DNA of 64,000 bases from Sulfuricurvum sp. Lineage in GTDB: Bacteria > Campylobacterota > Campylobacteria > Campylobacterales > Sulfurimonadaceae. The translations under genes were made by a program, and so were the position numbers. Each line of letters opens with the position of its first letter. Positions within the stretch are counted from its first letter, which is position 1. The DNA lies in the NCBI GenBank assembly GCA_030694265.1, contig JAUXYP010000006.1, positions 186,001-250,000 of the forward strand. The letters run 5' to 3'. Below, one piece after another: positions 16,795 through 26,408 of this stretch. The notes beneath the pieces were generated by a model that had not been told where the DNA came from, did no database searches, and saw only the letters and a program-made list of their open reading frames with translations.

Positions 16795-17127
16795 ATGCTG
16801 AAACTCAATTCAGAGTTTCAGCGAGTTTATAAACGCGGGAAGAGTGCTCACAGTACTTCTGTCGCGTTGTTTTATCTCCCAGTAATGGGAGAGAAAACAG
16901 TTGGATATACCGCTAGTAAAAAAGTAGGAAACGCCGTCGTTCGCAATCATTGCAAAAGACGTTTACGTGCCCTTTTTTCCGAACTGTCTGGTCAGCTTTC
17001 AGATGGATGGTATGTATTGGTCGCCAAAGAGCCGTTGCATAGCAATGACTTTGAAAGTGTGCGACGAGACTGTAAATATGTTTTAAAACGGACAGGTGCT
17101 TTGATAATGAGTAGCGAGGGACAATGA
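16795..17127 (+). CDS. rnpA: Ribonuclease P protein component
   Basis: RnpA is the protein subunit of RNase P, which trims the 5' leader of tRNA precursors. The 110-residue basic protein has the family signature KKVGNAVVRNHCKRRLR near residues 42-58. It starts 11 nt after rpmH and overlaps yidD by 4 nt (ATGA). Confidence 0.95.
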   Translation: MLKLNSEFQRVYKRGKSAHSTSVALFYLPVMGEKTVGYTASKKVGNAVVRNHCKRRLRALFSELSGQLSDGWYVLVAKEPLHSNDFESVRRDCKYVLKRTGALIMSSEGQ

Positions 17128-17447
17128 TAAGAAAATTCTTTCTTAGCCTCCTATGGTTTTATCGGCATTCCTTCTCTTTGGTGACACGCGGATCGTGTCG
17201 TCACTATCCTTCGTGTTCTGAATATGCTCTTTGGCAATTTGAATCTAACTCTCTTCCCTACGCTTTTTTCACAACATTTTTACGTATTTGTCGATGTAAT
17301 CAACTTTTTCGAGGTGGAATCGATTACCCAATGATTACCAAACCAACGGGTAAAACAGCTAAACTTTCGATAATTACGATAAAATATTGGTTCGTTCCTC
17401 ATCAGCAGAAATATTTTCTGATTAAAAATTTTAGGTATAAAGGATAA
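17124..17447 (+). CDS. yidD: Membrane protein insertion efficiency factor YidD
   Basis: YidD is a small membrane-associated protein thought to help YidC-dependent insertion. The conserved Cys/Pro pattern SCRHYPSCSEYA appears near residues 24-35, followed by the usual RICRCNQLFRGGIDYP region. At 107 residues it carries a basic C-terminal tail. It overlaps rnpA and is followed 2 nt later by yidC. Confidence 0.93.
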   Translation: MIRKFFLSLLWFYRHSFSLVTRGSCRHYPSCSEYALWQFESNSLPYAFFTTFLRICRCNQLFRGGIDYPMITKPTGKTAKLSIITIKYWFVPHQQKYFLIKNFRYKG

Positions 17448-17449
17448 CA

Positions 17450-19054
17450 GTGTTAGAAAAATTTACTCCAAACCAGCGTTTGTTGTTAGCCGTTGCGCTT
17501 TCATTTGCTTTTTTTATCGGCTATACAACTCTCTTTCCTCCAAAAGCACCCAATGGAAGTGATGTTAATAAGTCAGCTGAGATTACTGTCAAGCAAACAC
17601 CTGCAGCAGTACCACAGCCATCTGGACCATTATTAGCTACAATCGGTGATGTAAAAACGGTTAAAACGGATACATTAGCAACCATTAATTCAACAGAATT
17701 TACCCTTAAAATTGATACATTAGGTCGTATTTCATCGATTGTGTTAAAAAATGCAAAACATGATAATAAAGAAGGAAAATTAGCAGAACTGATCTCTCCA
17801 ACGGGCCCAAAACCGTTGCAGGTTCGTTTTGCTGATGAAGCGTTGGAAGCTATTGCACAAAAAACACCGTATGCGAGTAATGTTGATGACATCGTATTGG
17901 GTGAAAATGGAAAAGCAGAAATTCTTTTAACACAATCTTTGAACGGATTGAGTGTTACTAAAAAAGTCACTTTCTATGCAGACGGCCATTATGATGTTGC
18001 GATGAATCTTTCAGAAGAGAAGCGTTATTTTGTTTATCTTGGTCAGCATCCTCAGATTAATGACAAGATGATGACGGTAACGGGTGGCATGGTCTATGCC
18101 GGTGACAACAAGACAACGATTTATGAAGATGGTGACGTAGAGGGTAGAGAAGGTTTCAGCAATGTTCATCTGCTTTCTGCCTTTGATCAGTATTACGCAA
18201 CGATTTTCTATGATTTTGATGCAACAACTCCTGTGTATGTTGAACGTGATATTAATGATAATCCAGTCAGTTATTTGGAAGGAACTAAATCGTTTGCTTT
18301 CAAAGGGTATATTGGACCAAAAGAGTATAAAACTCTCGAAACTATTAATCCGGTATTAACACATGCAATCGAGTTTGGAATGTTTACGTTCATTGCGGCA
18401 CCTATTTTTAAAGTATTGATGTGGTTGCACGGAATATTTGGAAACTGGGGATGGTCAATCATTGCTTTGACGGCGCTTATCCGCATGATGCTTTATCCTT
18501 TGACGCAAAAGGGTATGGTCTCTATGCAAAAGATCAAAGAGATCGCTCCTAAGATCAAAGAGGTTCAGGCAAAATACAAAGGTGATCCTCAGCGTATGAA
18601 TGCTGCTGTTATGGAAATGTACAAAAAACACGGTGCTAATCCACTCGGAGGATGTCTTCCATTGGTATTGCAAATCCCTGTATTCTTTGCCATTTACCGT
18701 GTTTTACTTAATGCAGTAGAGCTTCAGGGAGCGCCTTGGCTTCTTTGGGTTACTGACTTGTCACGCATGGATCCGTATTATATATTACCGATTCTCATGG
18801 GTGCCACGATGTATTATCAGCAGAAGATTACACCAAGCAATTTCACAGATCCATTGCAAGAAAAAATCTTTAAATTTTTACCGATTATATTTACGTTCTT
18901 TTTCTTCACATTCCCTGCAGGGCTCGTGTTGTACTGGTTCATCAATAATATTTTTTCAATTGCGCAACAGTATCTTGTAAATAGACAGTTTGCAGCGGCA
19001 CGCATCATTCGACATGAGGCGCATCTCGCGGAGAAGCACCATGAAAAAGATTGA
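17450..19054 (+). CDS. yidC: Membrane protein insertase YidC
   Basis: YidC inserts and folds inner-membrane proteins, alone or with SecYEG. The 534-residue protein has an N-terminal transmembrane anchor (~10-27), a large periplasmic beta domain, and a C-terminal block of five hydrophobic segments from about residue 300. The segment NPLGGCLPLVLQIPVFFAIYR is typical. GTG 17450 is used, with AAAGGATAACA just upstream. Confidence 0.96.
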   Translation: MLEKFTPNQRLLLAVALSFAFFIGYTTLFPPKAPNGSDVNKSAEITVKQTPAAVPQPSGPLLATIGDVKTVKTDTLATINSTEFTLKIDTLGRISSIVLKNAKHDNKEGKLAELISPTGPKPLQVRFADEALEAIAQKTPYASNVDDIVLGENGKAEILLTQSLNGLSVTKKVTFYADGHYDVAMNLSEEKRYFVYLGQHPQINDKMMTVTGGMVYAGDNKTTIYEDGDVEGREGFSNVHLLSAFDQYYATIFYDFDATTPVYVERDINDNPVSYLEGTKSFAFKGYIGPKEYKTLETINPVLTHAIEFGMFTFIAAPIFKVLMWLHGIFGNWGWSIIALTALIRMMLYPLTQKGMVSMQKIKEIAPKIKEVQAKYKGDPQRMNAAVMEMYKKHGANPLGGCLPLVLQIPVFFAIYRVLLNAVELQGAPWLLWVTDLSRMDPYYILPILMGATMYYQQKITPSNFTDPLQEKIFKFLPIIFTFFFFTFPAGLVLYWFINNIFSIAQQYLVNRQFAAARIIRHEAHLAEKHHEKD

Positions 19055-19874
19055 AGCACCTTCTCTTGAACTAGCTTATGCCAAAGCAGCGGCTGAGTTT
19101 GGATGTTCAGTTACTATGCTGCAAGTAGAGATCGTACAGTTTCCTTCAAAGGGGATATTGGGTCTCTTTAAAAAATCAGCCATCATTGTGGCAAATTTAC
19201 CGGTGGTCTCTACTCCTATCGTTGAGAAAAAGGCTTCTGTGCCAGTGATGAGCGAAGAAGTTCATGAAGAGGAAGTTGAGCATCGCGGTTCTATGCACAA
19301 TGATGTGCTTTTATCAGAATCGTTTGCAACGGAACAAGAAGATGAACTGGATGAGGATGACGAAGATATCTATGGTGATTATGATGACCAGGATGATTAT
19401 GAAGAACTTTCGGTAGAAGAATGCGCACTCGAAGTAAAAGAAAAAATCAATGAGCTTTTTAAATCCATTTGTTTTGATCTTCATGAGATTGAAGTTTCTG
19501 CGTATGATGAAAATACCTTACTTGTGGAGATCACAGGAATTGATTCAGCGCTCATGATCGGAAAAGAAGGGTACCGCTATAAAGCTCTTTCATACATGTT
19601 GTTTAATTGGATTAATGCGGCATACGGATTACAGCTACGTCTTGAGATTGCAGAATTTTTGAAAAATCAAGAAGAGTCGATTGCCCGTTATTTGGTCGGT
19701 GTTTGCGAGAGCATCGAGCGTGATGGCCGAGGTCAGACGAAAACACTCGATGGTGTCTTGGTTCAAATTGCCCTAAAGCAGCTTCGTGACCGTTATCCGG
19801 ATCGTTATGTGGCGATACGTTCCACGCGTGATGGCGGTAAATTTATCGTCATCAACAGCTATCACGAGTATTAA
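19041..19874 (+). CDS. jag: Jag/KhpB-like RNA-binding protein
   Basis: The 278-residue protein has an N-terminal Jag domain (FPSKGILGLFKK near 36-47), a very acidic linker (about 70-125), a KH domain with the GKEG loop in MIGKEGYRYKAL, and a C-terminal R3H-like domain. At the R3H position I see DGVLVQIALK, so the signature Arg and His appear to be replaced. ATG 19041 is preferred because GGAGAAG precedes it. An ATG at 18990 lies deep inside yidC. It overlaps yidC by 14 nt, and its RNA target is unknown. Confidence 0.88.
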   Translation: MKKIEAPSLELAYAKAAAEFGCSVTMLQVEIVQFPSKGILGLFKKSAIIVANLPVVSTPIVEKKASVPVMSEEVHEEEVEHRGSMHNDVLLSESFATEQEDELDEDDEDIYGDYDDQDDYEELSVEECALEVKEKINELFKSICFDLHEIEVSAYDENTLLVEITGIDSALMIGKEGYRYKALSYMLFNWINAAYGLQLRLEIAEFLKNQEESIARYLVGVCESIERDGRGQTKTLDGVLVQIALKQLRDRYPDRYVAIRSTRDGGKFIVINSYHEY

Positions 19875-19880
19875 TTTTTT

Positions 19881-21224
19881 ATGCATCACACCATAGCCGC
19901 CATTGCTACGGCACATGGCGTGGGTTCCATTGCTATTGTTCGCCTTAGCGGTCATCAATCCCTCTCTATTGCCTTAAAGCTTTCTCAAAAACACACGCTT
20001 GAACCTCGATATGCAACCTTAACCTCTTTATATCATGACAACGGCACATTGATTGACGAGGCCATAGTGATTTATTTTCAAGGGCCTAAAAGCTTTACAG
20101 GGGAGGATGTCGTTGAGTTTCAATGCCATGGTGGTATGATTGTTGCGGAATCGGTTTTGAGAGCTTGTGTAGCTCAGGGAGCACACTTGGCGCAGCCGGG
20201 TGAATTTAGCAAGAGGGCATTTTTGAATGGACGCCTCGATTTGACCCAAGCAGAAGCGATAGCATCCTTAATTGAGGCAAAGAGTGATGATGCTGCACGG
20301 GTTTTGGCACGCCAGATGAAAGGTGAATTACGGGAGTATGTAGAAAGTATTCGTGATTCACTGCTTGAAATTTTGGCCTATTCTGAGGTGGTGATTGATT
20401 ACGCCGAAGAGGACTTACCCGCTGATGTCGTGGATCAAATAGCCCATAAGTTAGACAAAATAAAAACTGAACTTTCCAAAACACTGGAGTCAAGTCGTAG
20501 ACGTAGCGGTTTGATGCAAGGGTATCGTGTAGCCATTATCGGAAAACCAAATGTAGGAAAAAGTTCACTGCTTAATGCTCTGTTAGATTATGAGCGGGCA
20601 ATTGTGAGTGAAATCGCGGGAACAACACGCGATACGATTGAAGAGCAAGTGCGTTTGGGTACCCATTTGATTCGTCTTGTTGATACGGCAGGGATACGAA
20701 ACGCGCATGATGAGATTGAAAAAATCGGGATTGAACGTTCCATTGCCGCGATTGAGAATGCGGATTTGGTGATTGCATTATTTGATAACAGTCGCGAATG
20801 CGATGAAGAAGACAATGCCATTATGAGCCTTATGGAACAGTTTTCACTAACAAAGCCCTTTATCTGTATTCTTAATAAAGTTGATTTACCTCAAAAATTT
20901 CAAACAGCACTTCTTCAGCAATATGTGCCAATCGAATTGAGTTGTAAAACAGATACCCAAGCCCTAGTAGAGGCATTAACACACCTGATGGACTATGACA
21001 ATGACTCCGAAGCGATGATGCTTATCTCTGAGCGCCAGATCAATGCTACTGCGTCAGCTGTAAACGCCATAGACGATGCATATGAACCGTTGCGTAGCGG
21101 TGAATTGGAGTTTTTCTCTTTTCATATTAATCAAGCTATCCGTTCTATCGCTTCATTAACACGCCCCTATGAACTGGATGAAATGTTTGACAAAATGTTC
21201 GGCCAATTTTGTTTGGGAAAATGA
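19881..21224 (+). CDS. mnmE: tRNA modification GTPase MnmE
   Basis: MnmE works with MnmG to add carboxymethylaminomethyl groups to U34 of certain tRNAs. The 447-residue protein has the tetrahydrofolate-binding N-terminal domain, a helical domain, and an inserted G domain with G1 GKPNVGKS (~220), G3 DTAG and G4 NKVD. It ends with the conserved CLGK, whose Cys is required for modification. It follows jag by 6 nt and overlaps ruvX by 4 nt. Confidence 0.97.
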   Translation: MHHTIAAIATAHGVGSIAIVRLSGHQSLSIALKLSQKHTLEPRYATLTSLYHDNGTLIDEAIVIYFQGPKSFTGEDVVEFQCHGGMIVAESVLRACVAQGAHLAQPGEFSKRAFLNGRLDLTQAEAIASLIEAKSDDAARVLARQMKGELREYVESIRDSLLEILAYSEVVIDYAEEDLPADVVDQIAHKLDKIKTELSKTLESSRRRSGLMQGYRVAIIGKPNVGKSSLLNALLDYERAIVSEIAGTTRDTIEEQVRLGTHLIRLVDTAGIRNAHDEIEKIGIERSIAAIENADLVIALFDNSRECDEEDNAIMSLMEQFSLTKPFICILNKVDLPQKFQTALLQQYVPIELSCKTDTQALVEALTHLMDYDNDSEAMMLISERQINATASAVNAIDDAYEPLRSGELEFFSFHINQAIRSIASLTRPYELDEMFDKMFGQFCLGK

Positions 21225-21613
21225 TGGGCTCTATTATTGCAATTGATTTGGGACTCAAACGGATCGGGCTTGCTCTGAGTTCAGGGGTAGGGATAGTAAC
21301 CCCTCTTCCAGCGGTAGAGCGGAAAAATCGCAACCAAGCGGCAAACGATGTCAAAAAAGTACTCAATGAGTATGAAGCAATCAAAGTAGTTGTTGGTATT
21401 CCAATGGGAAGTACTACAGAAGCTGAGATGCGCCGGCGCGTAGAGCACTTTATGAATCTTGTCGATTTTAAAGGGGAAATCGCCTATCAAGACGAATCCC
21501 ACAGCTCCCAAGAAGCCGAAGCACTCATGAAGGGTGAAATCCGCTACAAACGTGACGGGCGGATCGACTCCCTCTCGGCGAAGATTATTTTAGAGCGGTA
21601 CCTCAAATTATAG
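21221..21613 (+). CDS. ruvX: YqgF/RuvX family pre-16S rRNA nuclease
   Basis: YqgF has an RNase H-like fold and acts in 16S rRNA 5' maturation; it was first proposed as a Holliday junction resolvase. The 130-residue protein carries the acidic residues in IAIDLGLKRIG, YQDESHSS and IDSLSAKIIL. ATG 21221 gives an ATGA overlap with the mnmE stop. A TTG at 21209 is an earlier but less likely start. Confidence 0.9.
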   Translation: MMGSIIAIDLGLKRIGLALSSGVGIVTPLPAVERKNRNQAANDVKKVLNEYEAIKVVVGIPMGSTTEAEMRRRVEHFMNLVDFKGEIAYQDESHSSQEAEALMKGEIRYKRDGRIDSLSAKIILERYLKL

Positions 21614-21653
21614 TTACATACGCCATGTGTTTGCGGCAATATATGGATATTAT

Positions 21654-22232
21654 TTATTTTGGAAGATTATTGGATATAAATTCCCAATTTAAAAGTTTCC
21701 ACCAATTTTCCAAATAATCTGCGCGTCCATTACGATAATCTATATAGTAAGCGTGTTCCCAAACATCACAGGTAAGCAGTGGAATAACATCGTGACGGAC
21801 TGGAGTATCAGCATTAGAGGTTTGGTCAATTGCGAGTTTCCCATCTTTGGTAAGGACTAACCAGATCCATCCAGAACCGAAAAATCCAGTTGCGACTGTT
21901 AATATTTTTTCTTTAAATACTTCCATAGATCCAAAATCACGTTGAATTAGACTGGAAAGTTTCGTTGAGGGATTATTAGGAACAGGAGTAAGGCAATTCC
22001 AGTAGAAATCATGATTATAGACTTGAGCCGCATTATTGAAAATAGGACCATCAGCATGTTTTACTGTATACTCTAGCGCTTTATCCGCATACTCTGTTCC
22101 GACAATAAGTCCATTGAGTTTATTGACATATCCTGAATGGTGCTTACCATAGTGATAGGAAACGGTTTCGGCAGAAATATAGGGTTCCAGTGCTGTCTGT
22201 GCATAAGGCAGCTGCATCAATGTATGTTGCAT
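21654..22232 (-). CDS. sodB: Iron superoxide dismutase
   Basis: SodB converts superoxide to oxygen and hydrogen peroxide in the cytoplasm. The 192-residue protein has metal-ligand regions at H27 in SYHYGKHH, His in AAQVYNHDFYWN, and Asp/His in DVWEHAYYIDYR. The Gln in NNAAQVYNHDFYW is the pattern of iron-dependent forms. CAAGGAG lies upstream of the ATG. An AT-rich perfect palindrome sits about 57-74 nt before the start and could be a metal-regulator site. Confidence 0.95.
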   Translation of the reverse strand: MQHTLMQLPYAQTALEPYISAETVSYHYGKHHSGYVNKLNGLIVGTEYADKALEYTVKHADGPIFNNAAQVYNHDFYWNCLTPVPNNPSTKLSSLIQRDFGSMEVFKEKILTVATGFFGSGWIWLVLTKDGKLAIDQTSNADTPVRHDVIPLLTCDVWEHAYYIDYRNGRADYLENWWKLLNWEFISNNLPK

Positions 22233-22288
22233 TGTAAACTCCTTGAGAATTTTATTTATTCTACAAGGGTATGTATAAAATTTACCAA

Positions 22289-22306
22289 AATATAATTAAT
22301 TATATT
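22289..22306. promoter_or_regulatory. 18-bp AT-rich perfect palindrome upstream of sodB
   Basis: AATATAATTAATTATATT is a perfect inverted repeat. It overlaps the stop codon of the upstream gene and lies just upstream of the region where the sodB promoter should be. AT-rich palindromes of this sort are bound by Fur in the phylum, but the base composition makes chance symmetry plausible. Confidence 0.3.
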
Positions 22307-22938
22307 AATTTGAAATATTCTGCAGCTTCCTCTTCATCACCACTAAGCGTTGCAAAATCAGGATCATGCGCCATTTTATCTTTGATAACAGTGACACAAT
22401 AGTCAAACGCCAGTTTTTGCGCAGCTTCTATATCAAATATGAATCCTAAGCCGCTAAACTGATACGGCTCGTCCTGCTCTATACAGATAAGAATTCCATC
22501 GATTTTTTCTTCAAATTGATCGACTATATCGCGATATTGGATGTTGAATTCTGTCGCGTGCCATCCGATAGTTTCGAGTGTTTTATCAGCAAACTCTGCA
22601 ATACCATCCCCTGTAGTATCGTCATATAATGATCGGTTACGATTAAATCCGATAATGGATTGCCATGCTGGCGTTGCTTTGATAAGGATACGATCATCAT
22701 CCTCAACAATACGGTAATTGTCACCTAGCATGTTTGCAATTGGACGTGCCAAATTAGTACTAAGAGGGGAAATAGGAGGAATTGAACCCTCATAGATTGA
22801 AATGAGATTTGGTTCAAAAGGTTCATAGGCAATTTGTCCATCATAGGCAATTGCAAAATGTTTTGATGAATTGATGGCGTGCATAAAGTCGGAACGTTTA
22901 ACGACAATGATCTCTTTAAATAGGTTGAATTTTTTCAT
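22300..22938 (-). CDS. Uncharacterised 212-residue protein
   Basis: I do not recognise this gene. ATG 22938 has AAGAGGT upstream and gives MKKFNLFKEIIVV. An in-frame ATG at 22995 would add 19 residues. The protein is soluble and acidic, with a C-terminal Glu/Asp-rich segment (GDEEEAAEYF) and no catalytic motif that I can see. It could be co-transcribed with sodB, 67 nt downstream on the same strand. Confidence 0.65.
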   Translation of the reverse strand: MKKFNLFKEIIVVKRSDFMHAINSSKHFAIAYDGQIAYEPFEPNLISIYEGSIPPISPLSTNLARPIANMLGDNYRIVEDDDRILIKATPAWQSIIGFNRNRSLYDDTTGDGIAEFADKTLETIGWHATEFNIQYRDIVDQFEEKIDGILICIEQDEPYQFSGLGFIFDIEAAQKLAFDYCVTVIKDKMAHDPDFATLSGDEEEAAEYFKLI

Positions 22939-23057
22939 GTGATAACCTCTTAATAGTTTTGTGAATTTTACCATGGTTAAATTGCCTTGAAGCACTGTGT
23001 GAGAATTTAGCCTTTCATTATAAGGGGGTGCTAATATTAATTTTTGGAAAGCTGGGA

Positions 23058-24130
<1,073 letters not shown>

Positions 24131-24141
24131 AATTCTTCATT

Positions 24142-24161
24142 GAGAGCCTTTTATGGCTTTC
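24142..24161 (+). terminator. Weak hairpin after ilvC
   Basis: GAGAGCC, a 6-nt loop and GGCTTTC form a 7-bp stem with one G-U pair, 11 nt after the ilvC stop. There is no T-tract after it, so intrinsic termination is doubtful. Confidence 0.3.
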
Positions 24162-24188
24162 ACCCCATTCTAATACAAGTGCATCCTA

Positions 24189-25214
24189 ATGGACAAACCT
24201 CCTTTTTCTTTTCGAATTTTTTTAACGCTTAAAAATCTTATTTTTATTTTATCGGTTTTAATTGCGGTACTACTTGCGGTATTAATAGGTTATTTTATTG
24301 GCTTTAATCAAGTTCAGGAAAAATTGGATCAAGAGCGAGAAGAAACTCAGCGTCTAATGGCACAGATAGAAAAAATTAGTAAGGTGGACTCGAATGTATC
24401 CGAAAGAGTAACAAGGTCTCAATTACATGATGCGCAAGCTGAAAAGTTAAAAAAAGAGCTCAAAGAATTGTTAGCGCATGAGGCTGTTAGCGCACGACAT
24501 GAATATGCGTCCAAAGATAAAGATGCGCTTCCTCCTCCTGCTGAACCAAGAACAGAGCCTCCAGCAAAGGTATGTGGAGGGAAATTGGTGATCATCATGG
24601 ATGATGTCTCTTACGCCCATGATGTGGCTGCAATACGTTCTACGGGTTTACCTCTGGTCATGTCTTTTTTACCACCTAGCCCACGTCATCCGGAGTCGGC
24701 TGAATTGGCGGCTTCCGTTTCAGGGTATATGGTTCATCTACCGATGGAAGCGGTTGCGTATAATCAAGAAGAGCCTGTTACTCTTCGCATTACAGATTCT
24801 ATTGAAATGATAACCAAACAAATCACTTTGATTAAGCGTTTGTATCCTAATGTCAAATATATCAATAATCATACCGGATCTAAGTTTACTTCGGATGAAG
24901 GTGCTATGGATAGGTTTATCGGTGTTATGAAAGAAAACGGACTTATCTTTGTTGACAGTAGAACAATTGCGGCAAGCAAGGGTAAGATCATTGATGCAAA
25001 GTATGGTTTACGTTATTTGGGTCGTGATGTCTTTTTAGATCATAAAGACGGTGTTGCCAATGTTAAAAAACAAATCCGTGAAGCTATAGCGATTGCAAAA
25101 CGTCATGGAAGTGCCATTGCCATTGGCCATCCACGCCCTGATACTATTCAAGCTCTGAAAGAATCTAAAGACATTTTGAATCAAGTTCAGATTGTAAGGA
25201 TTGACCAAATTTGA
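24189..25214 (+). CDS. Divergent polysaccharide deacetylase family protein
   Basis: The 341-residue protein has an N-terminal transmembrane helix (~18-42), a coiled-coil linker (~45-105) and a periplasmic deacetylase-like domain. Family features are VIIMDDVSYA with the Asp pair, and INNHTGSKFT carrying the HxGS metal-site pattern. Related proteins (YibQ-like) are of unknown substrate, presumed to act on envelope polysaccharide or peptidoglycan. It stands alone between ilvC and dprA. Confidence 0.8.
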   Translation: MDKPPFSFRIFLTLKNLIFILSVLIAVLLAVLIGYFIGFNQVQEKLDQEREETQRLMAQIEKISKVDSNVSERVTRSQLHDAQAEKLKKELKELLAHEAVSARHEYASKDKDALPPPAEPRTEPPAKVCGGKLVIIMDDVSYAHDVAAIRSTGLPLVMSFLPPSPRHPESAELAASVSGYMVHLPMEAVAYNQEEPVTLRITDSIEMITKQITLIKRLYPNVKYINNHTGSKFTSDEGAMDRFIGVMKENGLIFVDSRTIAASKGKIIDAKYGLRYLGRDVFLDHKDGVANVKKQIREAIAIAKRHGSAIAIGHPRPDTIQALKESKDILNQVQIVRIDQI

Positions 25215-25288
25215 CATCTTGTCATATTTTAAAATTCAATTTACCTATTAGGATATCATTTAGATAATATTTTATAAGTGAGCCTGAA

Positions 25289-26065
25289 ATGTTCAATACA
25301 GTGCCATATCTTATTTCTGAGCTGGAATCGATGCAGCAATACCCAAAAAATCTTTATTATAAAGGCTCTCTGGAATTACTCTCTCGACCTAAAATTTCCA
25401 TCGTCGGAACTCGCCGTCCAAATCCCTATACGCGTAGTATGACTAACGAATTAGCCAAAAAACTTTCATATGCAGGGGTTGTGATTGTGAGTGGTGCTGC
25501 TGCCGGTGTCGATACCCTGGCGCACCAAGGGGCTGGGATGGATAATACCATCGCGGTGCTTCCCAACGGTATTGATATTAGGTATCCTAAAGCCAATACT
25601 GAACTTATTACTTCGATTGAAGCAAATGGATTAACGCTCTCTCAATTTGAACCCACATTTGAAGCAAGAACATGGAGCTTTGTAGTGCGTAATGAAATTG
25701 TTGTTGCATTAGGTGAGTGTTTGATTGTTACGGAAGCCGATATCGGAAGCGGGAGCATGCGCAGTGTTGAATATGCATTAGAGATGGGTAAACAAATTTA
25801 TGTGTTGCCGCATCGCATACGGGAGAGTGAGGGAACACATAAATTATTGGCGCAGAAAAAGGCAATAGGGATTGAAAATATAGATGATTTTGTGGCATAT
25901 ATTTCGAAAAAAACACTAAATACTATCGTAGATACGCCATTTATAGCATTTTGTAGAACGTTCCCTAGCTATGAAGAAGTGATGACAAAATATCCAAAAG
26001 AGATCTTCGAAGCGGAGTTAAGCGGTATTGTGGATGTACGAAATGGAAGAGTTGTCGTAGTGTAA
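25289..26065 (+). CDS. dprA: DNA processing protein DprA
   Basis: DprA binds incoming single-stranded DNA and loads RecA during natural transformation. The 258-residue protein contains the Rossmann core with SIVGTRRPNPYTR and VSGAAAGVDTLAHQGA, and NGIDIRYPKAN further on. Its length is close to that of other Campylobacterota DprA proteins, which lack or have a reduced N-terminal SAM domain. The ATG has only a weak ribosome site. Natural competence of this organism would need other com genes that are not in the window. Confidence 0.92.
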   Translation: MFNTVPYLISELESMQQYPKNLYYKGSLELLSRPKISIVGTRRPNPYTRSMTNELAKKLSYAGVVIVSGAAAGVDTLAHQGAGMDNTIAVLPNGIDIRYPKANTELITSIEANGLTLSQFEPTFEARTWSFVVRNEIVVALGECLIVTEADIGSGSMRSVEYALEMGKQIYVLPHRIRESEGTHKLLAQKKAIGIENIDDFVAYISKKTLNTIVDTPFIAFCRTFPSYEEVMTKYPKEIFEAELSGIVDVRNGRVVVV

Positions 26066-26077
26066 AAGAACAGAGCA

Positions 26078-26398
26078 TTAATGCCCTGTATTTGATTCGT
26101 ATCCATAGTGTTTGACGAAATAATTGATAATGATTTGCTGATCTTCTTTTGGAATAGGGGCTTTAAACTCATTAACCATTTTGGCAACAGTACCTGTCCA
26201 GTAGGGACGACTTTTTTTACCCTGATTTAGCATATATCCAAATGAGTGACAGGTAAGGCAGTATTGTTGTACTACTTCGTCATGGTCCCCTGCTTCTATA
26301 GGATATTCCACATAAGGTAATTCTATTGGCTTAGTCACTTGTGAAAAAAGAGCGGTAGCACTTAATAATATTCCGGCAATAAGTATATTTATTTTCAT
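26078..26398 (-). CDS. sorB: Monoheme cytochrome c, sulfite dehydrogenase subunit SorB-like
   Basis: This 106-residue exported protein has a signal peptide (1-19) and one heme site, CLTCH at 47-51. It lies 10 nt downstream of the SorA-like gene, the same pairing as in Campylobacter, where SorB accepts electrons from the molybdenum subunit. A Met around residue 74 could be the axial heme ligand. It ends convergently 12 nt from dprA. Confidence 0.85.
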   Translation of the reverse strand: MKINILIAGILLSATALFSQVTKPIELPYVEYPIEAGDHDEVVQQYCLTCHSFGYMLNQGKKSRPYWTGTVAKMVNEFKAPIPKEDQQIIINYFVKHYGYESNTGH

Positions 26399-26408
26399 CT
26401 ATGGGTCC

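Noticed and set aside
16649-21613. oriC/dnaA region suggested by rpmH-rnpA-yidD-yidC-jag-mnmE
   Set aside because: The cluster lies near the origin in many bacteria, but there is no dnaA, dnaN or DnaA-box group in the window, and Campylobacterota usually have dnaA elsewhere.
24142-24161. Strong intrinsic terminator after ilvC
   Set aside because: The stem has a G-U pair and no T-tract, so I list it only as a weak hairpin.
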